Positions 57,732-64,000 of a DNA stretch of 64,000 bases are shown piece by piece. The translations under genes were made by a program, and so were the position numbers. How positions within the stretch are numbered: the stretch's first letter is position 1; each line of letters opens with the position of its first letter. The DNA comes from Thalassolituus sp. UBA1087 (lineage in GTDB: Bacteria > Pseudomonadota > Gammaproteobacteria > Pseudomonadales > Oceanobacteraceae). Under the pieces are notes generated by a model, which ran no database searches, had not been told where the DNA came from, and saw nothing but the letters and a program-made list of their open reading frames with translations. The DNA lies in NCBI GenBank assembly GCA_002314145.1, contig DCCG01000042.1:124001-188000 (forward strand). Reading direction: 5' to 3'.

Positions 57732-58292
57732 ATGATCCGCACTCTCACGGCATTGCTTGTGGCAGTTGCCTTCTCGGCCAGCCTGCATGCAACCGAAATA
57801 AATGATGTCGATATTGATGACGTTCTCTCCGCCGGCAATCAGGAGCTGGTATTGAACGGCGCCGGAACACGTTCAAAATTCTTTTTTGATGTCTATGTCG
57901 CAGCTCTGTATCTGAAAAACAGCCACGATGACGCTCAGGCTATTATTGACGCTGATGAACCCATGGCCATTCGGCTTTATATTACTTCGGATCTGATCAC
58001 CAGTGAGCGTATGGCTAATTCCACGCGCGACGGGTTTGTACGCTCAACCGACGGCAACATCGCACCGATTGAAGATAAAATCGAAGAACTGATTAAAGCG
58101 TTTAAAGATGATATCGAAGAGGGCGATGTGTTTGATCTGGTTTATACCCCGGAAGCCGGGGTAACGGTTTATAAAGATGGTGATGTGGAATCTTCAGTGC
58201 AGGGGCTGGCGTTCAAGAAAGCCCTGTTTGGTATCTGGCTGTCCGATAACCCGATTCAGAAATCGCTCAGAAAAGCGCTGGTTAACCGTTGA
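57732..58292 (+). CDS. Periplasmic chalcone isomerase-like protein
   Basis: 186 residues: a signal peptide (1-20, ending LHA), then the CHI-like fold (VLNGAGTRSKFFFDVYVAAL, YLKNSHDDAQAI, FDLVYTPEAGVTVY, FKKALFGIWLSDNPI). Bacterial members of this family probably bind fatty acids or other hydrophobic ligands rather than isomerise chalcones. Ligand unknown. AGGA lies upstream of the ATG. It is flanked by hairpins on both sides. Confidence 0.88.
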   Translation: MIRTLTALLVAVAFSASLHATEINDVDIDDVLSAGNQELVLNGAGTRSKFFFDVYVAALYLKNSHDDAQAIIDADEPMAIRLYITSDLITSERMANSTRDGFVRSTDGNIAPIEDKIEELIKAFKDDIEEGDVFDLVYTPEAGVTVYKDGDVESSVQGLAFKKALFGIWLSDNPIQKSLRKALVNR

Positions 58293-58322
58293 AAGCCTGG
58301 TAATGGCAGTTGATTAAATACC

Positions 58323-58353
58323 CCGGATATTGCCGTCTTATGGCAATATCCGG
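58323..58353 (+). terminator. 12-bp perfect hairpin after the CHI-like gene
   Basis: CCGGATATTGCC (58323-58334) pairs exactly with GGCAATATCCGG (58342-58353), loop GTCTTAT. There is no T-run, so it is probably not a classic terminator; mRNA-end protection is an alternative. Confidence 0.45.
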
Positions 58354-58405
58354 ATATTCACGGCCCTGAGCAGTCGATGCAGCTGCTGTACTCCGGATAA
58401 AGCGT

Positions 58406-60061
58406 ATGACGGAAACGAACGGGATTGACCACAATACAGATACAGGAAAGCGACCGCAGCCAGAAAGCATTGCTGTGTTGGTCGTTGATGATGACAGTGC
58501 TGTACTGCAGGTTACCCGGCTGGTGTTGTCACGTTACCACTATCGCGGTACCCCGCTGGAAATTCTGGAGGCGGACAGTGCTGCTGAGGCCCGCCGGATA
58601 TTAGCGAACCGCCCGGATATTGCCGTTATCCTGCTTGATGTTGTGATGGAAAATGATCACGCCGGCCTGTCCCTGGTTGAACATATCCGTCAGCGTCAGA
58701 ACAACCACCGTATCCGCATTATTATCCGTACCGGACAGCCAGGCTATGCCCCGGAAAAGCAGGTTGTCCAGGAATATGAAATTAACGACTATCTGATGAA
58801 ATCTGATGCCACTCAATCTCGCATGGTGGTAGCACTGACAACGGCAATACGCAGTTATCTGGATATTCTGCGTGCTGAAAATCTTGCCAGTCAGGTTCAG
58901 ACATCAGAGGCGGCGCGCGAAAATGCTGATTTTGCTTCGCGGCAGAAAACCCAGTTTCTGGCCCATATGAGCCACGAAATCCGCACCCCCTTAAATGGTG
59001 TCATCGGATTAATATCGCTGTTGGATGAAACCCCTTTGTCTGCTGAGCAGAAAGAATTGGTACAGGACCTTAAATTATCAGCCGATGTGTTATTGGGGCT
59101 GGTCAATGATGTACTGGATATTTCAAAAATTGAAGCGGGTAAACTGGAGTTAGCCCACACGCGTTTTTCGTTACGCGGCCTGCTGGATAAAGTGGCTGTT
59201 TTGTTTGCTGCCGATATGCAGCGTAAAAATATACGTTTTGCCCCGGACTATGCCTCATTAACAGACGACACCTTTGTGGCTGACGCCCAGCGGATACAGC
59301 AGATATTAATTAATTATCTCAGTAATGCCTGTAAATTTACCCCGGAAAAAGGGCAGATAACTCTGCGTGCGCGACTGGAAACGGATTCGTCAGGTATTCC
59401 CTGGTTCCATGTTGACGTTGACGATAATGGCCCCGGGATCAAAGCCGAACGTCTGCCTTATATTTTTGATCCGTACGAGCAGGAGGCAACCGACACAGCT
59501 CTGCGCTATGGCGGCACGGGGCTGGGGCTGAGTTTATGCAGAACCCTGGCAGAGTTAATGGGAGGTGAGGCCAGAGTCCGCAGTGAAAGCGGGCAGGGCA
59601 GTTGCTTTTCCGTGTCTGTGCCGCTGACTCCGGCCACTGAATTGCCGGAGGTTGATGCTGGCTCTGAAAAATCCCCGATAGTGGCAGATTCAACTGCTCT
59701 GGCAGGCTGGAAAATTCTGATCGCGGAAGACGATCCCACAAGCCAGAAAGTGATCGTGCGGGTAATGGAGAAACTGGGGGCGGAAGTGGAGTGCTTTGAG
59801 CATGGTCAGGCATTGCTGGAAGCGGGCGATTACCTTCACTGTGATGCGATTCTGCTGGATTGCCATATGCCGGTCATGGATGGCCCTCAGTGTGCCCGTC
59901 AGCTGCGTAAAGCCGGTTTTAACGGGCCTATGCTGGCGCTCACGGCCGCGGTGAGTGGCCACGAGCGTCAGGCCTGTCTTGATGCCGGTATGGATGATGT
60001 ACACGCCAAGCCGCTGAATCGTCAGCGGCTGCTTGAGTGGCTGTATTCCTGCCAGCGCTAA
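58406..60061 (+). CDS. Hybrid sensor histidine kinase, REC-HisKA-HATPase-REC
   Basis: 551 residues, soluble. N-terminal receiver (about 18-145, phospho-acceptor Asp78 in ILLDVVMEN), a short helical linker, HisKA with His190 (AHMSHEIRTPLNG), HATPase (DNGPGIK, GTGLGLSLC) to about 400, and a C-terminal receiver (about 430-550, Asp485 in LLDCHMPVMDG). It has no sensory domain of its own, so input should come as phosphate from another kinase to Asp78. A phosphorelay without an Hpt domain in the window needs a partner elsewhere. Its stop codon shares two bases with that of the convergent lon-like gene. Confidence 0.92.
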   Translation: MTETNGIDHNTDTGKRPQPESIAVLVVDDDSAVLQVTRLVLSRYHYRGTPLEILEADSAAEARRILANRPDIAVILLDVVMENDHAGLSLVEHIRQRQNNHRIRIIIRTGQPGYAPEKQVVQEYEINDYLMKSDATQSRMVVALTTAIRSYLDILRAENLASQVQTSEAARENADFASRQKTQFLAHMSHEIRTPLNGVIGLISLLDETPLSAEQKELVQDLKLSADVLLGLVNDVLDISKIEAGKLELAHTRFSLRGLLDKVAVLFAADMQRKNIRFAPDYASLTDDTFVADAQRIQQILINYLSNACKFTPEKGQITLRARLETDSSGIPWFHVDVDDNGPGIKAERLPYIFDPYEQEATDTALRYGGTGLGLSLCRTLAELMGGEARVRSESGQGSCFSVSVPLTPATELPEVDAGSEKSPIVADSTALAGWKILIAEDDPTSQKVIVRVMEKLGAEVECFEHGQALLEAGDYLHCDAILLDCHMPVMDGPQCARQLRKAGFNGPMLALTAAVSGHERQACLDAGMDDVHAKPLNRQRLLEWLYSCQR

Positions 60062-62448
60062 TCTTTTTTCTTGTCGTCGGCCATTTCCGAGATGCGTTTC
60101 AGGCGGTCGATAATATCGCCATTCACGGTTCCGATCGGGAAGTTTCCTTCAGCATCCTGCTCGCCGGCAGGACGCTGTAACAGAAGTTCAATTGCCTGAT
60201 CGACATGGCTGACACAGTGAATACTGAACCGGCCCTGTTCCACTGCCTGAATAACTTCTGGTTTAAGTATCAGGTTGCGGCGGTTGGATTCGGGAATAAT
60301 AACGCCCTGACGGCCGGTTAATCCGCGTGCTGCACACAGGCGGAAAAAGCCTTCTATTTTTTCATTGACGCCACCAATAGCCTGAACTTCACCATACTGA
60401 TTGACTGACCCTGTAATGGCGTAGCTCTGATCCACCGGTGTCTGAATCAGCGCCGATATCAGCGCGCATAATTCACCCAGCGAAGCACTGTCGCCGTCAA
60501 TGTAGCCGTACGACTGCTCCATTGCGATATGAGCCGATATGGCCAGTGGAAACTGCTGCGCGTAACGGTTGCCGAGGAATCCCGTAATAATCATCACGCC
60601 TTTGGAATGAATGGCCTGGCCAAGAGATACTTCCCGTTCAATATCCACGACGCCTTTGCTGCCGGGATAAACGGTTACCGTGATCCGTGCCGGCGAACCA
60701 AAACTGGTATCGCCCAATGACATTACCGTGAGTCCATTCACTTTACCGATGGCGCTGTTTTCAGTTTCCAGCAGCACGGTGCCGTCCAGCATCTGCTCGA
60801 ATAATTTATCGTAAACCCGGCTGGTGCGCTCTTCTTTGGCTCTCAGGGCGCGGTCGATATGGGATGCAGATATTAAGCTGTCGTCCGCCAGGCGGCGGAT
60901 AAAGTCTGCTTCAGCCAGCAGGTCAAACTGTTCACCGATGCGGGCACTGAGTACGTCCTGTTGTTCGGCCAGGCGGGCGCTGAAACGCACCATGCGTTCA
61001 ACGGCCGAATAGTCCAGATCGGCATAGCCCTGTTCGTCGATGCGGCTTTTCAGTAGCCGGGCATAGGAATACAGATGCTCATCGGATAATGACAGATCGC
61101 TGTCGAAGTCGACCAGAGAGCGGAACAGGCCTTTAAAGTCTTCATCGTATTCCTGCAGCAGGTAGTAGACCTGACGGGAACCGATCAGTACCAGTTTGAA
61201 ATTGAGGGGAATCACCGCCGGCATCAGACTGGTGGTATTAATCAGACCCAGTTCAGAATAGGGCGACTCCATTTTCAGTTCGCGTGACTGCAGAGCGCGC
61301 TTCAGGGCGTCCCACACCATGGGTTCTCCAAGCACTTTTTCGGCATCAAGAATCAGATACCCACCGTTGGCTTTGTGCAAAGCGCCGGGACTGATTTTAC
61401 GATAACTGGTAACCAGCGCGCCCTGTTCACTGCTGTATTCGATACGGCCAAACAGATTGGCAAAACTCGGGTGAGGTTCATAAACCACCGGCGCGCCACT
61501 GTCGGCGTTGTGAAAGGTAGCCACCGCGGGCAGCAGGGAATCTTCCAGCCTTGAACGCTTGATATACTCTTCGCGTAATTCGAGCATGCGTTCTTCCACC
61601 AGTTCTTCCAGAACCATGCGCGGCAGATGCTCTTCCATTTTGGCAAGCCATTCCACCAGCGCCTGATGATGGCCAAAGGCTTCCCGTATGGGCTCAATCA
61701 GCGGGGTGACGGCTTCCTGTATGGTCTCCTGATTAAGGCGGCGCAGTTCATTGCTGCTTTCCCGTTTCCATTGCGGTAATTCGGACAAATGCTCACTCAG
61801 CATTTGCTCAAGTTCGCCGATAGTGTCGTGAAATTCTTCCCGTTCCTGCTCAGAAAGCTGGGCGAATTCACTTTCATCCAGGGCTTTGCCCTCGCGCATC
61901 GGGGTAAAACTGATGGCGGAAGAGTCGCGGTATACTGCTACGCCGCGCTTATGAGCTTCACGCTCAACCGTCTCAATGGCTTTGTCATAGCGGCGGTTAA
62001 ATACATAATCGATGGCAGATTTCTTCTGCTGATAAGCCGGGTGTTCAAATACCGCCGGGAAGGTGGCTAACAATTGATCAATCAGATCACTGATACGGTC
62101 ACGGAACTGACCGGCTTCATCCGGAGCCAGTTCAACAGCATTGGGTTCGCGCGGATTGTCAAAGTTATTCACGTAACACCAGATGTTCGGTGTTTCCTGG
62201 CGTTTGGCTTCGCTTTTTAAATAATCGCGCACATAGGATGAACGGCCGGTACCGGTATCACCCATGACGAAAATGTTATAACCCGGGCGTTGCATGGCAA
62301 CGCCAAACTGAATGGCGTTGACGGCACGATCCTGACCAAGAACGCCGTGAAAGGACTCCAGGTCTGAGGTATCAGAAAAGTTCAGAATGTCGGCGTTGAC
62401 GGACTGGGTCAGGGCTGAGGCGGGTACTGCTGTAGAATTTTTAACCAT
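60058..62448 (-). CDS. Lon-like ATP-dependent protease (AAA_32 type; AsrA-like)
   Basis: 796 residues. The P-loop is GDTGTGRSSY, with Arg where the Walker lysine usually is; as I recall, this is a feature of the family. The proteolytic domain has a Ser654-Lys697 dyad (GDSASLGELCA, NEKIEG) with the same 43-residue spacing as E. coli Lon. FGVAMQRPGYNIFVMGDTG and WCYVNNFDNPREPNAVEL, read in parts, match the AsrA-like proteins of Pseudomonas, linked there to heat shock and aminoglycoside stress. Not the classical Lon, as the N-terminal substrate domain differs. Confidence 0.9.
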   Translation of the reverse strand: MVKNSTAVPASALTQSVNADILNFSDTSDLESFHGVLGQDRAVNAIQFGVAMQRPGYNIFVMGDTGTGRSSYVRDYLKSEAKRQETPNIWCYVNNFDNPREPNAVELAPDEAGQFRDRISDLIDQLLATFPAVFEHPAYQQKKSAIDYVFNRRYDKAIETVEREAHKRGVAVYRDSSAISFTPMREGKALDESEFAQLSEQEREEFHDTIGELEQMLSEHLSELPQWKRESSNELRRLNQETIQEAVTPLIEPIREAFGHHQALVEWLAKMEEHLPRMVLEELVEERMLELREEYIKRSRLEDSLLPAVATFHNADSGAPVVYEPHPSFANLFGRIEYSSEQGALVTSYRKISPGALHKANGGYLILDAEKVLGEPMVWDALKRALQSRELKMESPYSELGLINTTSLMPAVIPLNFKLVLIGSRQVYYLLQEYDEDFKGLFRSLVDFDSDLSLSDEHLYSYARLLKSRIDEQGYADLDYSAVERMVRFSARLAEQQDVLSARIGEQFDLLAEADFIRRLADDSLISASHIDRALRAKEERTSRVYDKLFEQMLDGTVLLETENSAIGKVNGLTVMSLGDTSFGSPARITVTVYPGSKGVVDIEREVSLGQAIHSKGVMIITGFLGNRYAQQFPLAISAHIAMEQSYGYIDGDSASLGELCALISALIQTPVDQSYAITGSVNQYGEVQAIGGVNEKIEGFFRLCAARGLTGRQGVIIPESNRRNLILKPEVIQAVEQGRFSIHCVSHVDQAIELLLQRPAGEQDAEGNFPIGTVNGDIIDRLKRISEMADDKKKD

Positions 62449-62590
62449 AATGGCGTATCAGTCTGCTTTGTCGCGAAGAATCGTAATTCGTTATCCGCTA
62501 ACAGTATGGCGTGAGGCCGGTGAAGGCAAGTCGTTGCAATCCTGGCGTTGCTTGGGATAATTGCGCCGCTAACGGGAATTTGAGGGTTTC

Positions 62591-62860
62591 ATGTCCATTC
62601 AGCCAGAAGACAGAACGACAATTGATATGTTTTCCGCGACGAAACGTGGACGACCGCGCAGTAACCCGTATGATCGTAATCAACAACTCAGGATCAATAA
62701 GCGTGTGCAGCGCCAGCGGGATAAAGCCAGAGGCCTGGCCCGTCTGGAAGTGAAGCTGGACGCGGGTGTTATTGATCGCATGGATGATGTCTGTGAAGAG
62801 CTCGGGCTGACCCGGGCGGAAGTCATGGAACTCGCACTGAAGCAGTGGCTTCACCTGTAG
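62591..62860 (+). CDS. ybfE: YbfE-like ribbon-helix-helix protein
   Basis: 89 residues. DRTTIDMFSATKRGRPRSNP, then RNQQLRINKRVQRQRDKARGL and RLEVKLDAGVIDRM, closely follows E. coli YbfE, a small LexA-controlled protein with a ribbon-helix-helix-like C-terminus. A basic N-terminal half suggests nucleic-acid binding. GAGGG lies seven bases before the ATG. I find no LexA box upstream, so SOS control is not supported here. It is divergent from the lon-like gene. Confidence 0.82.
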   Translation: MSIQPEDRTTIDMFSATKRGRPRSNPYDRNQQLRINKRVQRQRDKARGLARLEVKLDAGVIDRMDDVCEELGLTRAEVMELALKQWLHL

Positions 62861-62982
62861 AATGTGAACCGGTCAGGTAAAACCGATAAAAATACCTGAC
62901 TAATTCATTCTGCTGATAGGCACTTCAGTAATGCTCAGATAGACTTCAGCAAGAACCGAAAAAAATTCTACAGGATGTAACC

Positions 62983-63582
62983 GTGATAAGAATGGATTCT
63001 GCCCGTCAGTGGTGGACTGGTTTTACAGTGTTTGTTGCCTTGCTTTTATTGCCTGGCTGCATGAACACGCAATATACCGCCGCAGAGACTGAGCCCACGC
63101 CAGCTGGTTTTGTTGAGCAGACGAAGCAGGGGCTGATTTTACAGCCAGCCCCTCTGTATGGTTCCCATCAATTATCCATCGGCGCTGTTCAGCCAGCAGG
63201 CAAGTCTCCGTTCCTGTTGTTATGCGACGAAGGCGGCCGGGCTATCGATACGCAAAGGCCTCTGATTCTTTACCTTGATGGTGATTACCGTTCTTTGCCC
63301 TGGTCTGCCGGCGCTGTTAGCGGCATGCCCGGCTGTCAGCCGTTTGAAACTGACATCCGTACGCTGAACACACTGGCGTCGGTTGAGCGGGCCATGTTAC
63401 GGGTTTATTTTACCAATGAAACCGTTGAACACCGTATTTCCGGCACCTCCGCCGATTACTTCTCGCGGCCAAAAATGTTCGGTCCACAGCGCAGTATCGG
63501 GCGCTTTGTGGAGGCCGTGCAGGAAAATTACATGAGCAGCGGCATTGCCAATGGCGGATTGCCCACCGCAAATACTGACTAA
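62983..63582 (+). CDS. Predicted lipoprotein, unknown function
   Basis: 199 residues from GTG at 62983 (AGGATG six bases upstream; an ATG at 62992 is an alternative). An N-terminal hydrophobic stretch ends in the lipobox LLPGC, so the protein should be lipid-anchored. The mature part has a few aromatic and cysteine residues (LLLCDEGG, GMPGCQPF) but no recognised domain. The -35 of the SRP RNA gene lies just after its stop. Confidence 0.75.
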   Translation: MIRMDSARQWWTGFTVFVALLLLPGCMNTQYTAAETEPTPAGFVEQTKQGLILQPAPLYGSHQLSIGAVQPAGKSPFLLLCDEGGRAIDTQRPLILYLDGDYRSLPWSAGAVSGMPGCQPFETDIRTLNTLASVERAMLRVYFTNETVEHRISGTSADYFSRPKMFGPQRSIGRFVEAVQENYMSSGIANGGLPTANTD

Positions 63583-63586
63583 GCGC

Positions 63587-63615
63587 TTGATATTACGCGG
63601 ACTTTTCGCTAATGT
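63587..63615 (+). promoter_or_regulatory. Promoter of the SRP RNA gene
   Basis: TTGATA (63587-63592), 17-base spacer, TAATGT (63610-63615), then a GC-rich discriminator. The predicted start near 63622 gives a 5' leader of about 24 bases before the mature RNA, as in E. coli pre-4.5S RNA. Confidence 0.7.
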
Positions 63616-63645
63616 TCCGCCTCCTGACATCGCTCAGGACGTTAT

Positions 63646-63757
<112 letters not shown>

Positions 63758-63833
63758 TCCAAATTGCACTGACTTTCCCTTTCTTAAACGGTATCATGCG
63801 CAACATTGCGTAATATTTGGTGCTGGAAAATCA

Positions 63834-64000
63834 ATGAGTTATCAGGTACTTGCCCGGAAATGGCGACCACGTTTCTTCGATGAAATGGTGGGGCAGGAGC
63901 ACGTGCTCCGGGCGCTGATCAATGCGCTCAACGAGGAGCGTCTGCATCATGCCTATCTGTTTACCGGCACCCGGGGAGTGGGAAAGACCACGATTGCCCG
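63834..64000 (+). CDS. dnaX: DNA polymerase III tau/gamma subunit, N-terminus (3' truncated)
   Basis: First 55 codons of the clamp-loader ATPase; the frame runs off the window. [20 protein letters not shown] and [19 protein letters not shown], read in parts, are the near-invariant DnaX N-terminus with the Walker [16 protein letters not shown] precedes the ATG. It follows the SRP RNA gene by 76 bases. Confidence 0.95.
   Translation, partial: MSYQVLARKWRPRFFDEMVGQEHVLRALINALNEERLHHAYLFTGTRGVGKTTIA

Noticed and set aside
58612..58625. CCGGATATTGCCGT in the kinase gene repeats the first arm of the hairpin at 58323.
   Set aside because: A single 14-base match inside coding sequence without the second arm; most likely chance or codon use, not a repeat element.
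62455..62590. LexA box for ybfE.
   Set aside because: No CTGT-N8-ACAG-like palindrome found in the spacer.

Overview
The window is chromosomal DNA of a gammaproteobacterium close to the Oceanospirillales/Pseudomonadales. The block LysR-leuC-leuD-leuB-asd-fimV-truA-trpF-(trpB-trpA)-folC-dedD-cvpA-purF-metZ (19.0-36.8 kb) follows the gene order known from Pseudomonas and marine relatives. FadH, PrpE, a BdlA-like chemoreceptor, TgpA, MiaE, EpmC and the ffs-dnaX junction fit the same group. Coding density is high, and operons have 1-25 bp junctions or overlaps. I see no phage, insertion sequence, CRISPR array, toxin-antitoxin pair or tRNA gene, so this is core genome rather than an accessory island.

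Layout. 0-4.8 kb: a peptide-type ABC importer (C-terminally anchored binding protein, two permeases, fused double ATPase). 4.9-8 kb: a periplasmic binding-protein/Cache fusion, an O6-alkylguanine methyltransferase and the Mrp/ApbC Fe-S carrier. 8-19 kb: a PAS-PAS chemoreceptor, 2,4-dienoyl-CoA reductase, a nitronate monooxygenase-like enzyme, propionyl-CoA synthetase, a GGDEF-EAL protein, a flavodoxin-like protein and a UspE-like stress protein with a likely Anr/FNR promoter. 19-24.4 kb: leucine biosynthesis and asd. 24.6-36.8 kb: fimV, truA, tryptophan genes, folC, dedD, cvpA, purF, metZ. 36.9-41.8 kb: a MerR regulator with its probable target, then MoxR-DUF58-TgpA. 41.8-49.1 kb: two thioredoxin-fold proteins, Tas, MATE, EpmC, RhlB and small unknowns. 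49.1-57.5 kb: hydrolases, a TorF-type porin, an M14 peptidase, an Atm1-type exporter, Xni, a thioesterase, MiaE and a DMP19-like acidic protein. 57.7-64 kb: a CHI-like periplasmic protein, a REC-HK-REC kinase, a Lon-like protease, YbfE, a lipoprotein, the 4.5S SRP RNA gene and the start of dnaX.

I did not find a convincing new multi-gene system. The observations most worth a second look are small: a class-II Anr/FNR-like promoter in front of the uspE-like gene; a MerR-type operator between merR and a carboxymuconolactone-decarboxylase-family gene; a repeat-rich palindromic insert between trpB and trpA; the absence of accD from its usual position; a binding-protein/Cache fusion with no output domain; and hairpins on both sides of the CHI-like gene. 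Gene identities rest on recognised motifs and gene order read by eye; no database search was run.
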